Source of the DNA: JAWLEP01 sp964553045
GTDB lineage: Bacteria > Fermentibacterota > Fermentibacteria > Fermentibacterales > JCC-6
Direction of reading: 5' to 3'
Assembly (NCBI GenBank): GCA_964553045.1
Contig: CAZKJG010000008.1
Location: forward strand, 38,895-102,894
DNA: 64,000 nucleotides
This document shows, one piece after another, positions 54,170 through 61,097 of this stretch. The notes under the pieces are model-generated. The model was given only the letters and a program-made list of their open reading frames with translations. It ran no database searches and was not told the DNA's origin. Positions within the stretch are counted from its first letter, which is position 1. Each line of letters starts with the position of its first letter. A program made the translations under genes and the position numbers.

Positions 54170-55360
54170 ATGAGCCTTATTGCAAGCGGACTGATGACGA
54201 TCGCGGCTCTCACGGGCGGCCTCCCCTCGGTATGCTCACTGGGACAGTGGCAGCCGGCCACCACGGCGGCGGCCCTGGGAATGGGCGGCTCCGACTACAC
54301 CAGTGTCTCCGCGCTGGGAGCCCTGGAGAACCCGGCCATCATGGGCCTGGGCAGGCTGGAGGGACTGAGGGTGGACGGCGCCGGGCTGGCCGTGATCGGC
54401 TACGAGAAGAGGCTGCGGAAGGTATACGACCAGTTCGGAAGCGCCATTGGGGAGTCGGAGGTGGCCTTCAACCGCGACCTGGCTGTGATGCCCGGTGGCC
54501 TGGCAGGCTGGCTGGCCGGCGGTGGACTTCCCGAGAACCTCTCGCTGGCGGCGGGGTTGCGGGCGCCCTCCAGCTTCCGCTACCGTTACGACCGGGTCAT
54601 CCGTGACGCGGCCTACGTGGAGACGGGAACGGAGCGCCTGCAGATCGACGGCTCAGAGCTGGAGGTGGCAGTCTCGGCCGCACTCAGCCCCTCCGAGATG
54701 GTGACCCTGGGACTGGGCGGAGGCTGGATAACTGGCTCCCGGGAGATGGTGTGGGAGCAGACCTGGGTCGACCCCACCCAGCCGGACGTGGAGATCACAA
54801 CCGACCAGGAGATAAGCGGTTTCGCGGCCAGGGGATCGGCTCTGTTCGACCTGGGCAGGGTCCGGCTGACCGCCGGGGCGGAGGCGGTACTGTCCTACGA
54901 GATCGACGGCGATTCCACCATGAGCGTCGACCTGCCGCCCACGCTGCGGGCGGGGGCGGTATACGTGCCGGGCAATCGTCTGCTGAGCATCTTCGTGGCC
55001 GAGGCATACTACGCAACCATGAGCGACGCCGAGATCGAGGGGCAGCCGCTGTACGACCGCGACGCCTGGGGCATATCCGCCGGCGTGGAGAACGACCTTC
55101 CCGGCGGGCCCACAGGCCGCTTCGGCTTCCGCTACGACGCCTCCCCCACGGACAGGGCGCTGGATGCCACCACCTTCACCGCGGGGCTGGGTTTCGATGC
55201 CGGGCCGTGGAACATAGATCTGGGCGGCAGCTTCACTCCCGTCCGCTGGCGGCAGACGGACGTCCCGGGCCTGCCCTCTTTCACCCCCGGCGACAGCCTG
55301 CAGGTTGAGGAGAGCTCCACCCGGGTAATGCTCTCGGTGAGCAGAACGGTGGGGATCTAG
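54170..55360 (+). CDS. OmpP1/FadL-like outer-membrane protein
   Basis: Exported protein, 396 aa. A weak signal sequence (LIASGLMTIAALTGGLPSVC) is followed by TTAAALGMGGSDYTSVSALG, the MGG..T....A....NPA motif of PorV/FadL-type proteins (here ALENPAIMGLG), then alternating barrel strands such as LSLAAGLRAPSSFRYRYD and WNIDLGGSFTPVRWRQTD. A second PorV-like protein in the same operon suggests a paired outer-membrane assembly. ATG start after GGAGG; four nt before the next gene. Confidence 0.72.
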   Translation: MSLIASGLMTIAALTGGLPSVCSLGQWQPATTAAALGMGGSDYTSVSALGALENPAIMGLGRLEGLRVDGAGLAVIGYEKRLRKVYDQFGSAIGESEVAFNRDLAVMPGGLAGWLAGGGLPENLSLAAGLRAPSSFRYRYDRVIRDAAYVETGTERLQIDGSELEVAVSAALSPSEMVTLGLGGGWITGSREMVWEQTWVDPTQPDVEITTDQEISGFAARGSALFDLGRVRLTAGAEAVLSYEIDGDSTMSVDLPPTLRAGAVYVPGNRLLSIFVAEAYYATMSDAEIEGQPLYDRDAWGISAGVENDLPGGPTGRFGFRYDASPTDRALDATTFTAGLGFDAGPWNIDLGGSFTPVRWRQTDVPGLPSFTPGDSLQVEESSTRVMLSVSRTVGI

Positions 55361-55363
55361 GCC

Positions 55364-56992
55364 ATGTCTGCCACCGGTCTGCTGCGGAGGTGCTCCGTCT
55401 TCCTCGCCGTGACGCTGCTGCTGGCGGCGGCGGCCACGGCGGACGTGGCCTACCTCCACATACTGCACACCAACGACATCCACGGGGGCATAGTCCCCAG
55501 CCGAGCCACCTTCATCAACCCCGACTTCCCGCCGATGATGGGGGGCGGCGCCTACATCGCCTCCTACGTCAGCGAGGTGCGGGCCCACTGCGACAGCACC
55601 GGCGAGCAGATGCTGCTCATAGACGCCGGCGACATCTACCAGGGCACGCCCATGGGCAACTACGAGACGGGCACCTTCGTTATGGAGTGGATGAACGCCG
55701 TGGGCTACGACATGATGACCCTGGGCAACCACGACTTCGACGACGGCGCCGAGAACGCCCTCCGGCTCTGCCGGATGGCGGATTTCCCCGTGGTCTGCTG
55801 CAACTTCGTCGAAGAGGGCACCGGGGAGATCCCCGAACCCGTCCTGCCCTACGTGATGTACGACCTGCAGGGTATCAGGATCGCCTTCATCGGCATCGAC
55901 ACTCCCGACACCTACGGGCTGGTGGACCCCTCCCTCATGGAGGGCTACCTCCTGCGCAACTCCCGCCAGGCGGTGGAGGAGTGGATGGAGAGGGCGCGGG
56001 AGGACGGCGCCGACGCCATCATTCTGATCTCACATCTGGGCCAGCCCTTCGACCCCGACCGCTACCTCCAGAGGGTCTACAGCGCCTGGGAGAACGGCGA
56101 GGAGTACACCAAGGACTTCGCATACAACAACGCCGAGCTCACGGCGATGGTGCCGGGAATAGACGTCATCGTCTCCGGCCACATACACGTGGGCTTCCGC
56201 CAGCCGTGGGTCAGCCCCGACAACCACACCGTGGTTGTGCAGGGCTACGCCAACGGAACCGGAATCGGCCACATAAGGCTGGCCTACGACACCGACACCG
56301 GGACCTTCCTGGGCTACGACCTGCCCCGGGGCGAGGAGTACATAAGCCTTTTCCACGACGAGTTCTGGCCCGACCCTCAGATCGCGGCGATGCTGGAGGA
56401 GATGCGGGACGTGGCCGAGGAGGGCATGGACCGGGTAATCGGCCACGCCGCCGAGGAGATTCCCCGGGGGCCGGCGGAGCATCCTCTGGGACGGCTCATA
56501 GCCGACGCCATGCTCTGGAAGACCGGGGCCGACGTGGCCCTTATGAATCGCGGCGGGATTCGAGCCGCCATTCCCCGGGGTCCGGTCACGCCCAGAATCG
56601 TCTACCAGGCGATTCCCTTCGAGGAGGACCTCTACATGCTGCAGGTCACCGGGGCCGAGCTGCGGGAGATCCTGGAGGTGGGCATGCAGGGCCGGCGCAG
56701 GGACATGGAGATAGGCGGCCTGACCGCCGACCGCAACCAGGCCGCGCCCGAGGGAAGAAAGATGGAGAACGTCATGGTGGGCGACGAGCCCCTGCACCCG
56801 GACAGCAGCTACCGGTTCGTCACCACCGGCTACCTCTCCCAGGGTAACGTGGGCTACGAGATAATGCTGGAGCACGAGGCAGCCCACCTGGGGATCACGC
56901 TTATGGAGACTTTAACAGATTACATAAACGAGCACTCCCCGCTTACACCCGACATGAACATCCGGATAAGGTGGATAGATGAGCCCAGGTAG
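55364..56992 (+). CDS. Secreted 5'-nucleotidase/2',3'-cyclic phosphodiesterase family protein
   Basis: UshA-type metallophosphoesterase, 542 aa, with signal peptide SVFLAVTLLLAAAATA. Metal ligands: HTNDIHGG (about 37-44), LIDAGDIYQGTP, MTLGNHDFDDG (the GNHD motif), LISHLGQPF and SGHIHVGF. The C-terminal nucleotide-binding domain has HPLGRLIADAMLWKTGADVA and MNRGGIRAAIPRGPV. The family hydrolyses extracellular nucleotides or sugar nucleotides. ATG 3 nt after the barrel gene; it overlaps the next gene by 14 nt. No C-terminal sorting module is seen. Confidence 0.92.
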   Translation: MSATGLLRRCSVFLAVTLLLAAAATADVAYLHILHTNDIHGGIVPSRATFINPDFPPMMGGGAYIASYVSEVRAHCDSTGEQMLLIDAGDIYQGTPMGNYETGTFVMEWMNAVGYDMMTLGNHDFDDGAENALRLCRMADFPVVCCNFVEEGTGEIPEPVLPYVMYDLQGIRIAFIGIDTPDTYGLVDPSLMEGYLLRNSRQAVEEWMERAREDGADAIILISHLGQPFDPDRYLQRVYSAWENGEEYTKDFAYNNAELTAMVPGIDVIVSGHIHVGFRQPWVSPDNHTVVVQGYANGTGIGHIRLAYDTDTGTFLGYDLPRGEEYISLFHDEFWPDPQIAAMLEEMRDVAEEGMDRVIGHAAEEIPRGPAEHPLGRLIADAMLWKTGADVALMNRGGIRAAIPRGPVTPRIVYQAIPFEEDLYMLQVTGAELREILEVGMQGRRRDMEIGGLTADRNQAAPEGRKMENVMVGDEPLHPDSSYRFVTTGYLSQGNVGYEIMLEHEAAHLGITLMETLTDYINEHSPLTPDMNIRIRWIDEPR

Positions 56993-58403
56993 AGCCCGAA
57001 GCGGGACCGTGCCGGACAGACTGCCCGTCGCCGTTCTGGGCGGCGGGCTGGCCGGCCTCAGCGCCGCCGAGACGCTGGCCTCCCGTGACGTTCCCGTTCT
57101 TGTCCTGGAGCGCGACGATCACGTGGGCGGCCTGGCCTCCACTGTAGTCTCCGGCCACTTCCACTTCGACTACGGCCCCCACCGCTTCCACACCCAAAGC
57201 GAAGAGATCCTGCAGCGGGTGCGCGGCCTGCTGCCCGGCGATCTCATGAGCCTGGAGCGGGTGAGCCGCATAAGGCTCCTGGACCGCTACTTCCACTACC
57301 CCCTGGCCCTGGGCGACGTCCTGAAGCAGATGCCCAAGACCCGCGGGGCGGCCATGATCGCCAGCTACGCCGCCGAGAAGGTCCGCGGCCTGTTCGGGGG
57401 CCGGAGCGACGACAACTTCGAGGACTGGGTGGTAAGCCGCTTCGGCCGCAGCCTCTACGACGTCTACTTCGGGCCCTATACCGAGAAGCTCTGGGGCTGC
57501 AGCGCGGACCGGCTGTCCGCCGACTGGGCCAGCCAGCGCATAACCGTCCCCAGTCTCACCGGACTGCTGAGGGAGACCCTCTTCCCCAGCGACGGAAGGG
57601 TACGCAGCCTGGTGAGCACCTTCCACTACCCCAGGGGGGGAATCGGACGGATATCCCAGGCCTTCGCCGAAAGGATCGAGAGCGCCGGGGGCCGGATCGT
57701 GCTGGATGCCCCGGTCACAGACGTCGTGCGGGGCGAAGACGGCTCCTGGACCGTAACCGCCGGCGGCAGGGACTACCGCGCCGAATCCGTCGTAAGCACC
57801 ATTCCGGTGGACGACTACGTCCGCTCCCTGCGGGGTCAGGTCCCCGCCGACGTTCGCGACGCCGCAGGCAAGCTGACCTTCCGGGCGATAGTCTTCGTCA
57901 CGCTGAGGATAGACGGGGCGCAGCCCCCCGCCCCCGACCACTGGATATACGCCTCCGAGCCCGACTACAGGTTCAACAGGCTCTCCATACCCGAGAACTT
58001 CGACCCTGACGTTTCGGAAGGCGGATGGCAGGCGGTCTTCGAGTTCACCTGCTCCCCCGGCGACGGGACCTGGAGCGCCGACCAGCGCCTCATCGAGGAA
58101 TCGGTGGCCGGGGGCGAGCGGCTGGGACTGTTCGACCCCGCCCGGGTCTCGGGCTCGCTGGTAACCCGTCAGAGCCACGCCTACCCCGTCTACCTGAAGG
58201 GGTACGACAGGGAGTCTTCGGCGGTGCTGGACTTCCTGCAGGGGCTGGAGGGGTCGGTCACCTGCGGCCGGCAGGGCCTGTTCCGCTACAACAACATGGA
58301 CCACTCCATCGAGATGGGCAGATACGCCGCACTGGAGACCCTGGGCGAGGGTTCGGTGCGGGAGCAGTTCAACTGGACCAGGGAGACCTGGGCCGACGGC
58401 TGA
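56979..58403 (+). CDS. FAD-dependent amine oxidase-like protein
   Basis: FAD-binding oxidoreductase, 474 aa, of the protoporphyrinogen oxidase-like/UDP-galactopyranose mutase-like group. The dinucleotide motif is VAVLGGGLAGLSAAETL (about 16-32), then LERDDHVGGLAST and DYGPHRFHTQSEEIL; PYTEKLWGCSADRLSADWAS and the C-terminal YNNMDHSIEMGRYAALETL are characteristic. Relatives often lie with glycosyltransferase genes and may modify activated sugars, but the substrate is unknown. No signal peptide, so it is cytoplasmic. Its stop codon lies inside the first hairpin of the downstream repeat array. Confidence 0.85.
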   Translation: MSPGRARSGTVPDRLPVAVLGGGLAGLSAAETLASRDVPVLVLERDDHVGGLASTVVSGHFHFDYGPHRFHTQSEEILQRVRGLLPGDLMSLERVSRIRLLDRYFHYPLALGDVLKQMPKTRGAAMIASYAAEKVRGLFGGRSDDNFEDWVVSRFGRSLYDVYFGPYTEKLWGCSADRLSADWASQRITVPSLTGLLRETLFPSDGRVRSLVSTFHYPRGGIGRISQAFAERIESAGGRIVLDAPVTDVVRGEDGSWTVTAGGRDYRAESVVSTIPVDDYVRSLRGQVPADVRDAAGKLTFRAIVFVTLRIDGAQPPAPDHWIYASEPDYRFNRLSIPENFDPDVSEGGWQAVFEFTCSPGDGTWSADQRLIEESVAGGERLGLFDPARVSGSLVTRQSHAYPVYLKGYDRESSAVLDFLQGLEGSVTCGRQGLFRYNNMDHSIEMGRYAALETLGEGSVREQFNWTRETWADG

Positions 58404-58512
58404 TGACTGACGTCATCAGCTAGGGAGTTCGCAACGCGAACTCCAATGTGGGAGCGAGGCCGACGGCTGATGACTGACGTCATCAGCTAGGGAGTTCGCA
58501 ACGCGAACTCCA
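58391..58512 (+). repeat. Double-hairpin tandem repeat, version A (two copies, 67-bp period)
   Basis: Each unit has hairpin 1, stem GCTGATGAC / GTCATCAGC with loop TGAC (58399-58420 and 58466-58487), the linker TAG, hairpin 2, stem GGAGTTCGC / GCGAACTCC with loop AAC (58424-58444 and 58491-58511), then AATGTGGGAGCGAGG as a single-stranded tail. The two copies are identical over the visible part and 67 bp apart; the second runs into the N gap. The first hairpin overlaps the end of the preceding coding sequence. Confidence 0.95.
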
Positions 58513-58612
58513 NNNNNNNNNNNNNNNNNNNNNNNNNNNNNNNNNNNNNNNNNNNNNNNNNNNNNNNNNNNNNNNNNNNNNNNNNNNNNNNNNNNNNNNN
58601 NNNNNNNNNNNN
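58513..58612. other. Assembly gap of 100 N
   Basis: Exactly 100 undetermined bases, a usual placeholder length, interrupting the repeat array. The true number of repeats, and any gene in the gap, is unknown. The join between the two sides rests on scaffolding. Confidence 1.
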
Positions 58613-58738
58613 GACCGCTAACGCGGTCAGCTAGGGAGTTTGCGCAGCAAACTCCAATGTGGGAGCGAGGCTGACCGCTAACGCGGTCAGCTAGGGAGTT
58701 TGCGCAGCAAACTCCAATGTGGGAGCGTTAGCACCCAC
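58613..58738 (+). repeat. Double-hairpin tandem repeat, version B (two copies, 60-bp period)
   Basis: Hairpin 1 has stem GCTGACCGC / GCGGTCAGC with loop TAAC (58670-58691; the first copy loses its first three bases to the gap). Hairpin 2 has stem GGAGTTTGC / GCAAACTCC with loop GCA (58635-58655 and 58695-58715). The tail AATGTGGGAGCGAGGCT matches version A. The final tail changes to GTGGGAGCGTTAGCACCCAC (58719-58738), itself a small hairpin. Stem sequences differ from version A in both strands together, so pairing is kept. Confidence 0.95.
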
Positions 58739-58764
58739 TCAATTGGCGAGGGTGAATCACGAAC

Positions 58765-59226
58765 ATGAGCACTGGCGCAAGGACGTTGATGCTTGTGCTG
58801 GCGACGGTCTCCCTGGCCTTCTTCGCCGCCAGCCTGATCCAGCCGGCGCTCGCCGGCGACGCCTCCCGCCAGCTGGGCGAGCTCCTCGGAAAGACGTGCC
58901 ACCGCCTGCCCCACAGGAGCCTGATGCTGCCCTGGGGCATCAGCGGCCTGTGCGCGAGGTGCACGGCCTTCTGGGCCGCGGCCGGCCTGGCCTCCGTGGG
59001 TCTTCTTGTGGGCCTGCGGCCGCCGGGCCTGGCCGCAGGGCTGCTGCTGATCGCTCCCCTTGTGGCCGATGGCGGCATGCAGTACCTGGGCCTCTACGAG
59101 AGCACCAACTTCCTGCGGGTGGTCACGGGCCTGCCCGCCGGAGCCGGTGTGGCCTTCCTGTACGGCAGTCTCGCCTCCAGGCTCTCCTCCGCAGGGGGGC
59201 ACGGGCCGCCCCCGGGATTTGGTTGA
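58765..59226 (+). CDS. DUF2085-family membrane protein
   Basis: Membrane protein, 153 aa, with about four predicted helices (LMLVLATVSLAFFAASLI; ALVADG-type GLLLIAPLVADGGMQYLGLY and others). The motifs CHRLPHRSLMLPWGISGLCARCTAFW match DUF2085 (CHRxPxRS, CxRC), written here in one run only in part. Conserved Cys/His suggest metal or redox chemistry, but no function is established. Preceded by the repeat array and followed by a strong terminator. Confidence 0.8.
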   Translation: MSTGARTLMLVLATVSLAFFAASLIQPALAGDASRQLGELLGKTCHRLPHRSLMLPWGISGLCARCTAFWAAAGLASVGLLVGLRPPGLAAGLLLIAPLVADGGMQYLGLYESTNFLRVVTGLPAGAGVAFLYGSLASRLSSAGGHGPPPGFG

Positions 59227-59263
59227 CATGCCTGCGCACCTTGATGAGATTCCACCTGTTTCA

Positions 59264-59289
59264 GACCAGTCCGCAGGACTGGTCTTTTT
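59264..59289 (+). terminator. Rho-independent terminator after the DUF2085 gene
   Basis: Perfect 9-bp stem GACCAGTCC / GGACTGGTC (59264-59272 and 59276-59284) with loop GCA, followed by TTTTT (59285-59289). It lies 38 nt after the DUF2085 stop and ends that transcript. Confidence 0.92.
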
Positions 59290-59335
59290 GTACATGGGAA
59301 GGGCCGAGCCGCAGCCGTGGCTCGCTGTTGCTTTC

Positions 59336-59358
59336 CCGCAAGAACCCACAGCTTGCGG
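59336..59358 (+). promoter_or_regulatory. Hairpin abutting the Shine-Dalgarno of the cDPG-synthetase-like gene
   Basis: Stem CCGCAAG / CTTGCGG (59336-59342 and 59352-59358) with a 9-nt loop ends directly against AAAGGA, the ribosome binding site for the ATG at 59371. No U-tract follows. The rest of the gap (59290-59335) holds a second small stem (CGAGCC / GGCTCG) but no clear promoter was found, although one must exist after the terminator at 59264. Confidence 0.4.
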
Positions 59359-59370
59359 AAAGGACGGCAT

Positions 59371-60699
59371 ATGGGCAGGACACGAACTCTCATACTGGGG
59401 GCCGCCGGACGCGACTTCCACAACTACAACGTTGTATACCGTGACAACGAGAACTTCGAGGTAGTCGGCTTCACCGCCACGCAGATCCCCGACATCGACG
59501 ACAGGAAGTACCCGGCCGAGCTGGCGGGCGACCTCTATCCCGAGGGCATACCCATCATGCCCGAGGAGAGGCTGGAGGAGCTCATCGCCGAGCTGGACGT
59601 CGAGCTCTGCGTCATGTCCTACAGCGACCTCTCCGACAACGCGGTGATGGAGCTGTCGGCCAGGGTGAACGCCGCAGGCGCGGACTTCACGCTGCTGGGC
59701 ATTGAGAAGACCATGATCCGCAGCAGCAAGCCGGTGATAGCCGTCTGCGCCGTGCGCACGGGCTGCGGCAAGAGCCAGACCACCAGGCGGGTGGCCGAGA
59801 TACTGCAGGCCGCCGGCAGGAAGGTGGTGGCCATACGCCATCCCATGCCCTATGGAAACCTGGTAAGGCAGCGGGTGCAGAGGTTCGCCGAGCTTTCGGA
59901 CCTGAAGAAGCACGACTGCACCATCGAGGAGATGGAGGAGTACGAGCCCCACATCGACCGCGGTACAGTGGTCTACGCCGGCGTTGACTACGGCGCAATC
60001 CTCGCCGAGGCCGAGAAGGAGGCCGACGTGATCATCTGGGACGGCGGCAACAACGACACTCCCTTCTACGCCCCCGATCTGATGATCACCGTGGCGGATC
60101 CTCACAGGCCCGGCCACGAATTGAGCTACTACCCCGGCCAGACCAACCTGAGAATGGCCGACGTGGTGGTGATAAACAAGATAGACAGCGCCTACCCCGA
60201 GGACGTGGACGAAGTCCGGGCCAACATCCGCATGGTCAACCCCGACGCCCGGATCATCGAGGCGGCCAGCCCCACCTCAGTGGGAGACCCCGACGCCATC
60301 CTCGGCAAGCGCGTGCTGGTGGTGGAGGACGGCCCCACCCTAACCCACGGCGAGATGGAGTACGGAGCGGGGGCGGTGGCCGCCGAGCGGTTCGGCGCCG
60401 CCGACTACGTGGACCCCAGGCCCTTTGCCGTGGGCTCCATCGTTGATACCTTTGAGAAGTACTACGAGGACAGCGAGGAGGTGCTGATCCTTCCGGCCAT
60501 GGGATACGGAGAGGCCCAGATGAAGGACTTGGAGAGGACCATCAACGCCTCCGACGCAGAGGTTGTGGTAGTGGCCACGCCCATCGACCTGGGCAGGGTC
60601 ATCGACATAAAGAAGCCCAGCGTCAGGGTGACCTACGATCTTCAGGAGATCGGCCGGCCGGACATGCCGGAGGTCCTGAGGGCTTTCACGGAGAAGTAG
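59371..60699 (+). CDS. Cyclic 2,3-diphosphoglycerate synthetase-like GTPase
   Basis: P-loop protein, 442 aa, like the cyclic 2,3-diphosphoglycerate synthetase (CpgS) family of methanogens and some bacteria. An N-terminal Rossmann-like half has LILGAAGRDFHNYNVVYRDN; then a P-loop variant VRTGCGKSQTTRRV (about 128-141, GKS at 133-135), DVIIWDGGNNDTPFYAPDLM, VVINKIDSA (NKID at 269-272), and LTHGEMEYGAGAVAA. True CpgS makes the thermoprotectant/phosphate store cDPG, but bacterial members have not been well tested. ATG at 59371 after GGAAAGGA; it stands just upstream of korDABC. Confidence 0.82.
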   Translation: MGRTRTLILGAAGRDFHNYNVVYRDNENFEVVGFTATQIPDIDDRKYPAELAGDLYPEGIPIMPEERLEELIAELDVELCVMSYSDLSDNAVMELSARVNAAGADFTLLGIEKTMIRSSKPVIAVCAVRTGCGKSQTTRRVAEILQAAGRKVVAIRHPMPYGNLVRQRVQRFAELSDLKKHDCTIEEMEEYEPHIDRGTVVYAGVDYGAILAEAEKEADVIIWDGGNNDTPFYAPDLMITVADPHRPGHELSYYPGQTNLRMADVVVINKIDSAYPEDVDEVRANIRMVNPDARIIEAASPTSVGDPDAILGKRVLVVEDGPTLTHGEMEYGAGAVAAERFGAADYVDPRPFAVGSIVDTFEKYYEDSEEVLILPAMGYGEAQMKDLERTINASDAEVVVVATPIDLGRVIDIKKPSVRVTYDLQEIGRPDMPEVLRAFTEK

Positions 60700-60726
60700 C
60701 ATCTGCGGCAAGTTCCAATGCACAGG

Positions 60727-60786
60727 GGGAGGCAGGGCACCGGAGCCCTGCCTCCCTGCGCATAAGGGCGCCGGGGACCGGCGCCC
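60727..60786 (+). promoter_or_regulatory. Two adjacent strong hairpins before korD
   Basis: Hairpin 1: GGGAGGCAGGGC / GCCCTGCCTCCC (60727-60738, 60745-60756), a perfect 12-bp stem with a 6-nt loop. Hairpin 2: GGGCGCCGG / CCGGCGCCC (60766-60774, 60778-60786), a perfect 9-bp stem with loop GGA. Neither has a T-run. They occupy half of the 116-nt gap between the cDPG-synthetase-like gene and korD, whose Shine-Dalgarno (GGAGGTG) follows. They could stabilise or process the mRNA, or act as weak or factor-dependent terminators. Confidence 0.75.
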
Positions 60787-60815
60787 GCAGCAATCCCCAT
60801 CGGAGGTGTGACAAG

Positions 60816-61097
60816 ATGGCTGAGAAGGCCACGGCGAAGCCCGCCAAGGATTCGCCGACGGAGAGCGGGCAGGTGAGCTCGGTCCATATCTTTCCGGAGT
60901 GGTGCAAGGGATGCGGCATCTGCGTGGCATTCTGCCCCAAGCAGGTGCTGGAGATGGGCGATGACCAGAAGGCCCATGTGGCACACCCGGAAAGGTGCAT
61001 CCGATGTTACCTGTGCGCCAGGCGATGCCCCGATTTCTCTATCACCGTTGCAGACGAGGAAGGCAACATCGTCAGGGAAGAGGGTGATCATCAGTGA
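60816..61097 (+). CDS. korD: 2-oxoacid:ferredoxin oxidoreductase delta subunit (ferredoxin)
   Basis: Delta subunit of the KOR complex, 93 aa, a 2[4Fe-4S] ferredoxin. Cluster motifs: CKGCGICVAFCPKQVL (about 30-45) and CIRCYLCARRCPDFSI (about 62-77). It passes electrons from the catalytic subunits. A low-complexity N-terminus (EKATAKPAKDSPTESG) precedes the core. The stop overlaps the GTG of korA by 3-4 nt. Confidence 0.92.
   Translation: MAEKATAKPAKDSPTESGQVSSVHIFPEWCKGCGICVAFCPKQVLEMGDDQKAHVAHPERCIRCYLCARRCPDFSITVADEEGNIVREEGDHQ

Noticed and set aside
58513..58612. N stretch as a biological feature
   Set aside because: Exactly 100 N is an assembly placeholder.
58391..58738. CRISPR array
   Set aside because: Units are palindromic throughout with no variable spacers, and no cas genes are near.
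60727..60786. Twin hairpins before korD as intrinsic terminators
   Set aside because: Both stems are perfect but lack a U-tract; listed as structures of unknown role.
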